A stretch of 64,000 nucleotides of DNA, from assembly GCA_964019055.1 (NCBI GenBank), contig OZ025207.1:15961357-16025356 (forward strand), read 5' to 3'. The notes beneath the pieces are model-generated. The model saw only the letters and a list, made by a program, of their open reading frames with translations. It searched no databases and had not been told where the DNA came from. This DNA is from Anthopleura xanthogrammica (taxonomy: Eukaryota; Cnidaria; Anthozoa; Actiniaria; Actiniidae). Within the stretch, counting starts at the first letter, position 1. Each line of letters starts with the position of its first letter. The position numbers and the translations under genes are program-made. Below, piece after piece: positions 9,598 through 21,945 of the stretch.

Positions 9598-10715
9598 CCT
9601 GATGATGTGAGAAAAGTTGAAGACTTCTATCAGGAAGACAGCGTTAGTCATATTGTGTTCAGGAAATAAGGACTGCATTTCACTCAAAACATCTGAAGGC
9701 TGAGAACACAGACAGAAGAGTTTGTTACTGACTTTTGGACATCAAAGAAGCAAATAGGCTTTTTAAGAGGAGTTGGATATTCAAATAGGACTTACAAAAA
9801 GACGGAATTTTTGAGACCACACATGGCAAGGGTGAAGTGGATTGCATTGGAGCTGAAATAAAACGCAGGGGAGTTTGGAATTGGATGGTAATCCTCCAAG
9901 GCAGAGCTATGGTAAACAGTGCAGATGACTTTGCATAGGTTGCAAAGGATGATCGTCAAAAGATCAAAATTTTCTATGTTCCTGAGGTGTCTATCAAAGA
10001 AATCAGCCAGAGATGCTCTTATAGGAAAGTAGTATAGTTGTGGTTAGTACCCAGAGAATTCACTGAGTAACAATACTCATTTCTTTGTTGTCAAGAACAG
10101 CCAGTACAAGATCCTGAATGAGACCCCTGGTGAGAAACACACTTTTATCAAGCAAGATGGTCTGCTCTTCTTTTGGGTAGTTTACCTACTGGGGGACCTT
10201 GTGTCATTAATTACTGATGGCTGTGCTTTCAAAAATAAGGGGCTTCTCGTCCTAGATAGTTTGGCAAGTAGCTATACTAAACCATAAATAATAAATAAGC
10301 CATGGCAAAGATGTGATGCTTTTGTCCATGGAACATAATACTGTTGATGATAGCCAATGGCCATGGGGATTTTACATGAATGCTCAATCAGATATTCCCC
10401 AACAGAGTAATAACTATGACTGTGAAGTCCATCTCTTCCTCTATGCAAGATGCCTGTTTTTATATTATCTGCTACCCATCAGCAATAATGCTTTCTGGAA
10501 GCAAATTGTGATTGAGCTTCACCAGCACAAGATTGAAGGGCCTGAAATGCCTGGCATCCAAGTTCAATCTTACTATACAGTTGATTATAATCAAAAGAAT
10601 ATTTTTGGAAAGTGTTCTGGACATAAGTCACGACAACTCACTGCTCACTCTTAAACTTCTTCATTCCAAGGGCTCTATAATCTTTGACTGGCCCAAACGA
10701 GAAAACATTGACAAA
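9598..10715 (+). pseudogene. Decayed transposon ORF with Ulp1-type (C48) cysteine protease remnant
   Basis: Frames are broken many times, but protein-like pieces are readable: VRKVEDFYQEDSVS near 9615-9655, then FFVVKNSQYKILNETPGE near 10080-10125. At 10313-10654 there is a longer frame with DIPQQSNNYDCEVHLFLYARCL. The Q-x5-DC pattern matches the catalytic Gln and Cys of Ulp1/SENP peptidases, whose motif usually reads DCGV; here Gly is Glu. Ulp1 domains occur in several large eukaryotic DNA transposons, and the text resembles multicopy cnidarian proteins. The host element cannot be named from what is left. Clearly non-functional. Confidence 0.55.
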
Positions 10716-12590
10716 GTGCATAGGTGAAGCATTTTCTATTGACCTGTTACCCTCTCAGGTGTAGGTCCTTTCACTATGCTTGAACAAAATGAGATTCCTC
10801 AAGAAGTAAAAGAAGTTTGCTCTTTAATGAGTAAGTTACCTAATTTAGCTGCGAGCAAGAGTTTTTTCCAAGGAGAGAATATGTTTGATCTCTTGTACTA
10901 CAATAGAATTCATGTACTACCTTAGTGGAAGTGTTGTTATGTATTCAATTTGAAATGCCCTGTACTATGCCTTCGATCTTTTTCCTAACATCATAAATTA
11001 TTATGCCCGTAAATAAACTACTGTTGATAAATTGCTTATGAAATTTGACTTTGAAAGTTTACATTGGTAGAAAAAAAAAATCTTTCTATGTATGGTATAC
11101 GTATTCAATACTAAATTACTGTAAATATTTTATTTAGGGACAAAACTTTCCCCTTTCCCCTGTAACACTACAAACTCTGTTAAACATTAAATCATACAAT
11201 AACAAAGAGATAAAAACTTTTAAACCTTATGTTTTTAGAAAGCCTAGTAAACGTAAAATGTATTAAAACAAAAAAAGATCCTTGAGGTTCAGCAACTTCA
11301 ATGAGTTTTAAAGCAAAACATGAAATTCAAAAAGCTACACTTCTTTCTGTTCCCCTCTGCATGTAACACTACATATTTTTTATAATGACCAATAGAAGCA
11401 GCTCTTAATTTTCATTTGCTCTTCATTTAGCTGTAGCACAGGTAAGTACTATTGGTATTATAATGCAACTAATGATTGATCCATAATTAAACAGCTACAG
11501 ATAGCTAAAAAGTTTTGTCTTCCTCTTTGTGACACTTTGACATTTTTCTCTTCAACAATAAAGTATGTAGCTGACACTTAAAGTATTCTTAAAGTAGACA
11601 CTCTTAAAGACACCCTTAAAATATTAAGAGACATGTAGATGGTATATATGTGGCATACATTAAATGCTCTGCAAAGACCAACAGGTCACAAACTGAGGAT
11701 CCATTTGGCATTTTGAAAAATTAAATTGATCATATACTTCAGTTAATACACATTAAATTACAGCACAATTATTCACTTATTTCTATAATGATCAATGACA
11801 ATATCAAAATAATTGCATTTTTAGTTGACTGCAATTTCATAAACTCATACTATGTTTTATTAAAAACTCTCATGATTTAACTTACTTACTGATTTGCTAT
11901 GCCAACTGGTTTATAAAGCTGGAACCCATTTTATTGTGCATTCGAATTCCTCTTCAGTGTTTGTCAATACTAAAAGGAAACAAGTCAACAAAGAAAAAGT
12001 TACAATGGTATCGGTAAGCATGAAAAACAATGATAATTTAAACAGCAGGATGAAAAACAATAAAATCTAACATACTGACCCTATCTGAATGATTAAACGA
12101 AAATGTCAAACTATCAATTTGTGGAAGAAAAAGTCATTAAAAAAACAAATTTTTTTTTGAAAGTTTTAGTCAATTCAAAGATAACAAAAGAAGTCAATCT
12201 ACTCCAAATAATTCCAACGTGATAAGGAAAAGATAATCATAATTTACAATTTTATGCAGACTTTGCTTGAGTTCTTATTTTTTTCGAAATTTGCAGGTTG
12301 TCAGTTGAAAACTTCCAACTTTTCAAACTAGTTTATGAATCATAAGAGCCCCGATTTCGAGTAGAAATTCTTTGTGTTTATGAAATCTAGTGATATTCTA
12401 CTTATTCAAACTTTAATAATATTTAATTCATGAAGGTAAACGTCATAATGAAGACAAAAAAGGATGAGAAAGTTTCTTACCTTGTGCTGCATGCCGCCAT
12501 CTTGATTCGATTAACACGTGCGTCACTAACACGGATACAAGTGCATCATGGGAAGGGGATTTAAAGCACAGGTAGCCCGTAAGCAATTTT
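10716..12590. other. AT-rich intergenic DNA, no gene seen
   Basis: No ORF of note or recognised repeat. The end (12491-12560) has a GCCGCCATCTTGATTCGA motif and the stretch CATCATGGGAAGG. The first resembles the YY1-type element (complement of AAGATGGCGGC) that recurs at 56-62 kb. Confidence 0.5.
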
Positions 12591-12800
12591 AAGAACGGAA
12601 AAAAGGAAAGGAAGGGAAAAGAGTGGTATAAAATTCAATAAAAAGAGAAGGCAGAAAAAAAAAAAAGAAAAAGAAACAAAACAAAAAAAACAAAAAAAAG
12701 GACAAGAAAGGAAAAAAAGAGAGAAATGGAAGAAAAGAAAAACAAGAAAAAAATACCCGAACTGAAAAAAGGAAAAGGAAGAATATATGAAAGGAAAAGA
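12590..12800. repeat. Homopurine-rich tract
   Basis: About 200 bases nearly all A or G on the plus strand, such as AAAAGGAAAGGAAGGGAAAAG. Long purine strands of this kind can form triplex (H-DNA) structures. The small Lys-rich ORF within it is a composition artefact. Confidence 0.7.
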
Positions 12801-12826
12801 AAATGTTTGTCCTATGTCACTATGAT

Positions 12827-12999
12827 CAGGGACAGCGGAGCCGGGGGGGCTGGGGGGCTAGAGCCCCCCCACTTTTTTGAGATTTTTTTTTCTTTTCTTA
12901 ACGATAAAAAGTGAAAAAATCAGAATGATAGGGGAGGGGTGGGTAGGAAATAGTTTAGCCCCCCCCCCCCCCACTTTAAAAACTGCTCCGCCGTCCCTG
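12827..12999. mobile_element. Short foldback (MITE-like) element with 5-bp TSD
   Basis: Termini CAGGGACAGCGGAGC and GCTCCGCCGTCCCTG are inverted repeats of about 15 bp with one mismatch. Subterminal G-rich and C-rich runs (G7/C7, C14) also pair. Both sides carry ATGAT (12822-12826 and 13000-13004), a candidate 5-bp target site duplication. It has no coding capacity and the transposase family is not determined. Confidence 0.65.
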
Positions 13000-13004
13000 A
13001 TGAT

Positions 13005-13480
13005 GTCACATCTTGTTTATAAGGGGTATTGAATGGCGAAGAAAAAATATTTTTACACTATCATGAAGCTTTATTAATCGCTCTTTCAAACATGTTATTA
13101 ACCAGTGCTTATTCTACGGTTTGACGACGTAAGGTGGCATTAAAACAAAAAATCGTTCCCTCGTGACGTAATAATGAAATAGGGCAATTGTGTGTCTTGT
13201 TTCCACGGGGACCGCGATAGATCGTTTTGTGTGCAGCTATTAAAAATAATATCGAAGACATCTATAAGTATGCTTGCCATCCTTCTACCGATTGAAAATA
13301 AAATTGTAACGTGGGTGTTTTGGTTGGAAAAGAGAGACGATTGATTGGTCAATAATAATATTTAATATTTAATATTTAATCAAGTAATTTCCAATATTAT
13401 GATTATAATAATGTGTATATTGTGCAACTTCCTGTAATTCAGTTCATACTGCAAGAGGAATTAATAAACCAGATTATTAT
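13005..13480. other. Intergenic, no gene seen
   Basis: Unique-looking DNA with a short repeated TAATATTTAATATT patch near 13355-13385. Nothing codes convincingly. Confidence 0.45.
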
Positions 13481-13481
13481 T

Positions 13482-13627
<146 letters not shown>

Positions 13628-13948
13628 AAATCATGGATACGCCTCAACTCTTTAGTATCATTATGGGATTAATATTACGTAATATAAGATGAACATGTAC
13701 CGACATTCATGTCACTGAACCATTTGTCTTAGCTGTATTAGGCTGTATTTTAGTATTTGATTTATATTGGATATTTCCTAATTGGGGGAATTATTGCAAG
13801 ATGTTCTTCCTCCCTTATTTAGGGGGTTCGAATGAATTAGGGGTTAAAATGAATCCCCCCCCCCTCCCGTAGATCCATTCCTGTGTCCGCTATATTGGAA
13901 GAATAACTTTGGAAAAATACTTTCGGATCTTGTTCTACGAGATCAGTG

Positions 13949-14914
13949 TTAGCATGGGTTTAGTTCTATCCTTCGATTGGCGACTTGTCCAAGCGGATAA
14001 ACCACGACGGATGATTGGTAACGCGAGCATCTGAACACCAGCGATATTAATGCTTTTCTAAAATCACGCATTCTTAACACGTAAACAATTGGGTTTATAA
14101 TTGAATTAAAGAACTGTACAAGTATAGTGAAAAGGAATATATGAAAAGACACGCACGACAAAGAAACTTTGGAATACACCTGGATGGCCAGATATGGAAG
14201 CCAAGTTAGAAGCGACAAAGTTGTCACTAAAAACATTGTCATTGCAAGATGTCTTTCAAGTTTCTGTGTTCCTTGGATGGCTGTTTGCTGTTGAAGGTTT
14301 CGGATTCGTTTGTTTTGAAGCTTGATTTTAACAAAAATAGCTGTGTAAGACGAAGCGATGACAAGAAGTGATAATAGTGCAAGAAATAAACAGAACACTA
14401 TTAAATAGAAGTAAAACGGTTCAGGAGTCAGATGAAGTGCTAGAGCCAAAATGGCAGCTATGATCCATGTGGCGACGCAAGGTTTTAAGTATGTAGTTTT
14501 CTTCGTAGAGCAATGCCTGATTGGAAAAAAAGTGACATATGAACGCTCAAGGGCAACAAGGACCAAACAAAGTCCTGGCGTTATAAGAACAAACATCCTT
14601 GCACCAACTAGTTCAAGTCGTATTTTAGAACCAAAATCTGTTAGCTCAGTACAAGAAATCTCGTACGTTAAAAAAGCGGCAAACGATCCTCCATACAACA
14701 TATCCGCCACTGCTAAGTTGATTAAACAGTACGCACTACGACGACGAAGACGCCTGTTGATGATAAACGTTAAGATTGTAGCACAGTTGGAAAATGCAAT
14801 CACAGAACCAACGAATATAAATGTCGCCAACCAAATTTTGTTAGCATTCTCTGAAGTGTCTGGTTTACAATAGGAATCAAAAAGAACCGATTCGTTGGCA
14901 TGGATGTTTGCCAT
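13949..14914 (-). CDS. Class A (rhodopsin-like) GPCR 1, orphan
   Basis: 321 codons, single coding exon. Seven-transmembrane receptor expected in the plasma membrane and coupled to G proteins; ligand unknown. Markers: Asn in SNCATI (TM1), NLAVAD (66-71, TM2), ERS in place of DRY (123-125), TWLPY (227-231, TM6), NPIVY (264-268, TM7), then FRKAL and a cysteine pair for helix 8. There is a possible N-glycosylation site at NES (7-9). The usual TM3 Cys and an ECL2 Cys are absent, ECL2 is very short, and TM5 lacks proline, as in melanocortin/cannabinoid/EDG receptors. It is the most diverged member of this array. ATG at 14914 is the first in frame. Confidence 0.9.
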   Translation of the reverse strand: MANIHANESVLFDSYCKPDTSENANKIWLATFIFVGSVIAFSNCATILTFIINRRLRRRSAYCLINLAVADMLYGGSFAAFLTYEISCTELTDFGSKIRLELVGARMFVLITPGLCLVLVALERSYVTFFPIRHCSTKKTTYLKPCVATWIIAAILALALHLTPEPFYFYLIVFCLFLALLSLLVIASSYTAIFVKIKLQNKRIRNLQQQTAIQGTQKLERHLAMTMFLVTTLSLLTWLPYLAIQVYSKVSLSCVSFHIFLFTILVQFFNSIINPIVYVLRMRDFRKALISLVFRCSRYQSSVVVYPLGQVANRRIELNPC

Positions 14915-16140
14915 TTGTGTTACATAAGAGAAGTAGCTGATTTATAATCTTTTAAAAGTCTATAGCTTTTGGCCCGATTCAAGAAATCAAACAGCTAGAA
15001 TGATTTGCCTTGCCACTAGCGCGGGGAAAGTCATTGATGTTTACAAACAGGTGCCAAATGGCAAAAGGACTCGTATTTGATATTTAACGAAATATTTAAT
15101 CTAACATGTCAACATCATAGTTTCAGCTGTAAGTTTGTCTGTATTTTAATAAAAAAGGTGGAAATGTATATTTGCTAAAACCAAAAATAATGCAATCCTG
15201 GCCGTTGAAAGCAAACATATACATCAAACGAACAAACGTCGTGTCAATAATAAAATACTGACTTCAGGTTTATTTGAGATTAAAGTAAAATTCAATGAAA
15301 ATAATAGAAGAAAAAAGTGAACAATAAAGACCAAGAATGAAAATCAATATGACTTCGAGACAACGGCGAAAAGGTGAACAACAAATTAATACTAAAATGA
15401 GCTTGTCACAAAACAACAAATCGTAAAAAGATGTTCTTTCTACAGTAAATTTTGATTTTTTTTGGCTTGTATTTAAGCCTTTTGTCTTTTATTAACACCA
15501 CTATCACATCCCCATAATGCTTTGCATTTTGGAGGGGCGGCAACGAAACAAAATCGTTAATATTTGATGTAAATATTTTGAATCAATAGAAAAGTTATAT
15601 CTATTTCGTGATCTTTTTAGTTAAGATTATTCATATTTTTCTCCCACAGCAAGTTATAACACATTAAAGTATCTTCAGTATACAAACAAAGCATTGATGA
15701 AGGATTATTACAAATTCTGCATTATACTCGCTGCGCTATTTTTTTTTTAATGTTATTTAGATCGAAAAGGAAAATTGTGTGCAGACTTGCCGAGAGCCCT
15801 AACAAATTAAATCTGCTCCCCCAAATTTTCTTTGTAGGCGCACACATCGTGGCGTCAAATTGCCTGTTTCATGGCGTCATTGCGATTGCGTAGTAGCGTG
15901 CGCAGTAGCTTCATTTTTCAAGAGTAGGCAGCCACCTTAAATGGAATATTCATAAGATTCGGTATGAAAGGGTACGGTTAAAAAAGGTTACCATGACAAC
16001 ATCCATACTGGATCGAAATTATATCAAAGAGTTATATCTAGAGTGGTAAAATATATTTTACAATACTAAGATAGCAATCGATAGGCAGTAGTTTCCATAA
16101 ACGCTTAATGTATTACATCTTTCTTAGGATAAAAACAGTT
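14915..16140. other. Intergenic, no gene seen
   Basis: Upstream flank of GPCR 1. AT-rich DNA with no readable ORF. 15830-15920 has several GTGGCGTCA/ATGGCGTCATTGCG motifs of unclear meaning. Confidence 0.4.
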
Positions 16141-16173
16141 CAATCAACATGGCCAACATTGTAAAATCGAGAG

Positions 16174-16371
16174 ACTGGATTACCATTATCCAAAACTGTT
16201 AGACATGAGCAACACCAATATTTGTTAACTGAACGATTTTGCCTTGTATTTATTTCCGCGTATCGTATATAAACTGGATTAACATTATCCAAAACTGTTA
16301 GACATGGGCAACGCCAACATTTGTTTACCAAACGATTTTGCCTTGAATATATTTCCGTGTATCTTATATAT
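16174..16371. repeat. ~99-bp direct tandem duplication
   Basis: ACTGGATTAMCATTATCCAA starts at 16174 and again at 16273, and similarity continues through CAAAACTGTTAGACATG, AACGATTTTGCCTTG and ATTTCCGYGTATC. Two copies, roughly 85-90 percent alike by eye. It lies between GPCR 1 and GPCR 2. Confidence 0.75.
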
Positions 16372-16997
16372 TCAGATCTTAATGGTGATTAAATTGACGT
16401 ATTTTAATCAGTAAAACCTGACACGTTTTTCTTCTCACAGTCATATTTAACATTCACAACTCTCAACTTGCGAAAGCTAGATAAATATCCGAGTGTATTT
16501 ACTTTTTGTAAATAAATAACTGACACTTCTTACAATTTTTCTTCTTATATTCGAAATTCACACGAGTCATTTAGTAAAGGCTAGTATTGAATTTTCCACT
16601 TGATCGTTTGTTCGTTTGTTTCTTTGTTCTTTCATTCGTTTTTTTTTTTTTTTTTTTTTGACGTTTTTTTGTTCACTTGTTTTTTTAAGCACGCCGAAAA
16701 GGGTCTAGCAGACCTTTTCACTGAAACCCAATTTTGCAAATTTAAGCAAATTTGCTTCACTAACAATATCTGAGATCATTCAGTAGGAGGGGCATAACCT
16801 GCTCTCAATATTAATGGCAATTATAAACAAGGTCGTACCCTTGACAGGATCAGTTTCCTCTACTCATGGGATGCAACATCGACAGCTCTAGACGACAATT
16901 TCTACCACAAAATTGTTTATTCCTAGGCAACACTTAATAGGGCAATAAGAAATGAGTAAAGACGAATTTGAGCACAGCCACACAATTCCAATAAAGA
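16372..16997. other. Intergenic with T-rich tract
   Basis: Contains a T-run near 16640-16660 and no gene. It forms the 3' flank of GPCR 2. Confidence 0.4.
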
Positions 16998-17014
16998 GCT
17001 AGGCAACTGGGCAA

Positions 17015-17998
17015 TTATTTAAGAAACCCTAACTCAAGTGTAGGCCTTTGTAGATCATGTATCTGTATATTGATGTTACTTGAGGGATGAATACGTTGTC
17101 TTTCATGAACACATTTACAAATCAGCTTGCCAAAAGACTTTCTAAAATCTTTCATCCTAAAAAGACAGACTATTGGATTAATAAGAGAATTAAAAAGTTG
17201 GATGAGTTCGATGACAATTCTGGTTAACATTCCAAAGGAATGATGTGGGTACGACAATTGAACCAATTCAAAGATAATGTACGGCAGCCATGTCGACAAA
17301 GACAATATAGTGACAAAAAACAAAGTCTTTGCTATGTGCCTCTCCCTTTTCAATGCTAGTTCCACTGTTTCCTGCTGCTGATGTTGCCTATGATGTTGGT
17401 TTTGCAGCTTTAGCTTAATAAATATGGCTGAATAGGACAAAATAATAATGCAAAGTAACAGCAAGTCGAAGATAAAGAAAGTGTACGGATTAAGCCATGA
17501 ACTGTAGCCATAGAAAGAACTAATTTGAAATGGAATAACAAGAAGTATAGATAAAAGCCAAATATTTGCAAATGTTTTGATGAAAAAGGTGCTCTTTACC
17601 GTGCGATACCAAAAAGGAAAGAAAGTGGCAAAGAGTCGTTCGAGGGGAACGCCAACCAGCGACATGAGGGACGCTAGAAACATTAACTCCATGACAACCT
17701 TCATGACAAATTCTGCTGTGCTTTCAGTTACCAAACTCGGATTCAGAAGGCTAAAAACAAAATGGTAGGCAGCGTAAGGGATCATAGACAAGCCATACAA
17801 CAAATCAGCAACTGCTAAGTTAATAAGGCAGTACACACTTCGGCGACGAAGATTTCGGTTTGTGGCAAATGTTAGAATCGTTCCGACATTGAAGAAGACA
17901 ATGAGGATGGCAACAAGTTCGATAGCAGTAAGCCAGATAATAACAGTTTCAGTCGAAAGCACTTCCACTTCAGAATCCAAGGATGTTTGGTTATCCAT
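17015..17998 (-). CDS. Class A GPCR 2, orphan, with NPIVC instead of NPxxY
   Basis: 327 codons from the ATG at 17998; the frame is open a little further (to 18016) but only with non-ATG codons, and TTGGCAG|TAAAAG there looks like a 3' splice site. Motifs: NQT glycosylation site at the N-terminus, FNVGTI (TM1), RRRSVYCLINLAVAD (TM2), PLERLFATFFPF (TM3 end), TWLPY (TM6) and NSLINPIVC (TM7). The NPxxY tyrosine, which normally helps stabilise the active state, is cysteine. The third intracellular loop is rich in Gln and His. ECL2 is short and without Cys. Same family as its neighbours; ligand unknown. Confidence 0.9.
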   Translation of the reverse strand: MDNQTSLDSEVEVLSTETVIIWLTAIELVAILIVFFNVGTILTFATNRNLRRRSVYCLINLAVADLLYGLSMIPYAAYHFVFSLLNPSLVTESTAEFVMKVVMELMFLASLMSLVGVPLERLFATFFPFWYRTVKSTFFIKTFANIWLLSILLVIPFQISSFYGYSSWLNPYTFFIFDLLLLCIIILSYSAIFIKLKLQNQHHRQHQQQETVELALKRERHIAKTLFFVTILSLSTWLPYIIFELVQLSYPHHSFGMLTRIVIELIQLFNSLINPIVCLFRMKDFRKSFGKLICKCVHERQRIHPSSNINIQIHDLQRPTLELGFLK

Positions 17999-18019
17999 TT
18001 CTTCTTTTACTGCCAAGAC

Positions 18020-21000
18020 AATATGAAAGGAAAAGGTTATGTTTATAATAAAAACCCATTGATCAACAATATATATATGAGTACATATTTGTCAACCTCA
18101 GAACGAATATTACAAAAATGATTCTGCGTCCTACCTTTTTTACTGATGACCAAAATCGACGACACAGAGATGTATTCTTTCCTTCTCGATGATATAATTT
18201 CAGATTCAGTAGTAATCCCGACTTCTAGCAAGTGATTCTTAAAAAGGGATTTCAATTTAGAATTGGTTGTACAACAGTAAGATACGTTTTTATCACTAAA
18301 TCAAGTAACAGATCTTGACATCAACGTAGCATACGATTGTCCTTAGACAAAATGGCGGTTATACAAGACTCACTTGTATCATTTGACATACGAAAAGAAA
18401 TCTATAAACACCCAAGAAGAGTCTAATGCTTATCTCTTTAGCTGGTTCAAATTGAGAGGTTGATTCTAAGCAGCTGTTTGCCAGTCGGTTAATGTATGCA
18501 AGAAACTGTTGTCACTTTTTATCATTACTGGTGATTTTCTTCATTAATAATAAATTCTATTAATTCAGCGAGAAGTGAACAACAAATATTACTGAATTGA
18601 AGTAGCCACCTATATCCTCCAGCTTCTAAAACTCATTCATCAAACTATAGTCGAAAACGTTAATGACACAGACAGACACCTAATGGGCCAGTCAGTCTAA
18701 ACGCCCCTATTAGCAGGGTATAACTCATTAGAGTGGATGAATGAAATAGAATGCATATGACTTGGTCAATGAGCTTATTTCATGCTACTCTTCCGAGCGA
18801 TGGGGTTATTTTTTCTGGAACCATAATCAAATTAGTTTTTACACTCGTCCCCAGTCCCTAGCTCGATATTGGCCAAAATGAATGTTTTGTTCGTAATCGA
18901 GAATTACAAAATACAATCCTACGTATTCCTCAATCTAGAAAAGAACCTTGTTAATACAGACGGACACTGAGGGACCAGACGAAGTGGCCGTATAAGCGAG
19001 GTTCATGAGAGTGGATCACTTTCATAGAATGCAGGATATAAATATAGATGTTATCTTGTTTGTAATAAACAGAATAAAGATTACAGGGATTATGAGTGTT
19101 GGAGCTATTATGCGTTGACTTGTTCGTCACGACACGATGTTTTTTTGTTCATATCTTGTCAAAACAAAATATTCAATTTACCTCAACTGAGTCAAAATTG
19201 TTATGTGCGGACTTATTTGTAGAATCTGCTTGGATGAGTTTAATTTATGTATTTCGTTTTTAGTCATCAAGTCGAAAATTACTAAAACTTGCGGATAACG
19301 ATTGGCGCTAAATGGCACTCAAAAACGCTTCTCTTGCGCCGAAATAAAAGAGAGAGAGAGAAAGAAAGAATAAAAGAAAGGAAAAAAAGAGAAAAAAGAA
19401 AGAAACGACAAAAACAATAACAAATGAAATTAAGCCACCTTTCCATCGGTAAATAAGATTATTCAAACTTGCGATACAAGATAATAATTCTACTTAACTA
19501 TAAAACTATTTTGCCTGAATTTCACTTCATAGCCGATTGTTCAAAGTCCTAATTCAATACGCGGCACACCAATTTGTTGAGGGAATACTACAGCAAACTA
19601 ACCAATGAGATTGATATTTGATGTTTTCCCTTCCCGTTTTTGGGGAAATAGTCTGTCTTTGATTGCTTGAATAAAATTCTTCACACATTCAAGAATCGTC
19701 ACTTGACGCAAACAGCATTTGACCCACACGCGAAAAGCATTAGGTGAAATTCATGTTTACCAACGTTTTAAGGCAAAACCATTTCCTCTAACTATAATTT
19801 GTCTCCATAGTTAGCCGAATTCTATAAATGAGCTGTAAAATAAATTCAAGTTCACAAGGATAAAACGGAAATGATATCTTAAGTTCTATAATTAAAAAAA
19901 TTTACCCTATGGCTAAATTTGAACAGATTAGTCAAACGCAACCTTGCACCAAAATGTCTCAGAATTAGACTAAGATTAATGCGATTTTCATCTTTATTTA
20001 TGAAAAAGGAAAGTAAGGATCTTTTTCTGTCATATATGCCATCACTTATCATGACTGTGTCAACAATGTCATGGATCAGCTTATGGATTTCCCATTTCAA
20101 TATGTTATTAAAAGAGATGTTGTTTATTGAACCTGGTCCTGGGCTTTAATTTCGGCTTCATTGACGCCATTTAATTCTATGTTCTTAAATATGAATCCTA
20201 TATATAATAAACCGAAAAAGAATAATGTTAATCTAAAAGTTGTTTGTCGGTAAATGGACTCCAAAAATAAGATATTTCATTATTGATTTACTACATCCAG
20301 CTGATCTGAGAAAAAACATTAACCAATCAGAATCGAGAAAATTTACAGAACTAAGGTGTCATCCTTAGTAGCGCGGCGACTCGGGAAACGGTATTTACTT
20401 CATTTTGTTTTCCCACTGAATAATGAATTTCATAGTAAATGTAAACAAAATATCAAAAACCTCTCCTCAAACTCTAGATTTATCCGATATAAACTTTTAA
20501 AAGTCTTTAAAATTTTCGCATGCTTCATGACACCTCAGTTTTACAGTGACGTCACTATTTCAGATCAGCCGGATGGCAAGGGGATTTACTTGCATTTGCA
20601 TACTACGCCGGAAACTAGCTCAAATGGGATATACAAATGGTCAATTTTTATTATTTTTTTCCATTTTTTGCATCACACAAAGTTTAATGTCGATACCTCC
20701 AGGTGCGTTTACAGCAGCCAAGCGAGGAAAAAATATATATTCTGTTGTATTGATCAATTAATATTACAGCTATCCCTAAAACAGATGTTCCGATTGTCAG
20801 TTGTGCTATATGTCTACCTTTTACAGGCCTTTGAGATGACAAACAGAGTTACCTGTTTGGAAAAAAAGTGACAAACTGCCATTGAATGGAACTCACGAAC
20901 CAAACGAATAGAGGAAAAGATGTCTAACGATTTAAATAGAAAGATATTGCAGGCAGTGGAATATCAATGAGAAGAACTGATAAATTCTAAATTTGTTGAT

Positions 21001-21945
21001 GATGATGATGATGAGGATGATGACTAAAAACAAGGATAAAGCGATTCGCGACAGATAGGATTATACCGAGTTACATTTCTTGCTGTAAAAAAAGGAAAAG
21101 GAAAAATATGTCACCAACGAAGTGATGGCATTAAAAAGAAAAAAATACCACATGAATAATGTATAGAAGACCGTTATATTTGTGTCAATGGTGAGGGAGG
21201 AAATGCACAGTGTAATAAGGGGCTATCACTAATGAATGAAACGAAGGTGGTAAATAGTAAGGTCAATAAAACAAATCGGAAGAAAGCTTTGTAACCAAAT
21301 TTACGCCTTTTCGTACATGAAAGGGAAGACAATTCACAGCTGCGAAAAGAATTAAATTTACATAACCTTTTCTTTGTAATAAATAACGAATAAATAAATG
21401 GATTAGAGCTTACTACTACGTCTCTAAGTCAAAAAAACTAAACATTTTTACATCAATGATATGCTTCGGCAACAATTTGTCCACAACAGCGAAACCAAAA
21501 ATCTCTTTCATAAAGGTGCCCTACAGAGCGGTTTACATTCCGCGTCAAAGCGGAAAACTTAATGCCCTAATGATGAAATAAAGCATTCTATATATCAGAA
21601 CAACTAACCACGGCTACGGTAAGATAGGTTACGGTAAGGCTAGGAATTTTCCGTATTCTATCCCACTCAGCTCATAAAAATCGCTCAAAATCTCCCCAAC
21701 GGTCCAGTCACGTTTCCTAGATGATCATTAGGATGAATCTATAGGCGTTCATTTTCATAAGAAACTAACTTTCTGATTAAAAAAAAAGTCTTATTGCTTA
21801 TATTTTATGTTCGTCCGTTGTTGCTGTTGCTGTTGTTGACGTTGTGGCTTATCAGTTCGTTTCGTTTCGTTTCAGTGTTTTTGACAAGCCAGCGTTCCAA
21901 ATATTTCATTCATCATCCTAATGGATTTCCATACAGATCCTAGCT
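18020..21945. other. 3.9 kb intergenic region, no supported gene
   Basis: Small open frames here (such as 20356-20871) have no recognised domain and read like chance. 18655-18760 and 18945-19040 share a diverged repeat (GTTAATACAGACGGACACTGAGGGACCAG and relatives). 19345-19410 is an (AG)-rich purine tract. A short (GAT)n run lies at 20997-21015. Confidence 0.4.

Noticed and set aside
20356..20871. 171-codon plus-strand ORF
   Set aside because: AT-rich, with no recognisable domain, no transmembrane pattern and no family I know. Probably chance.
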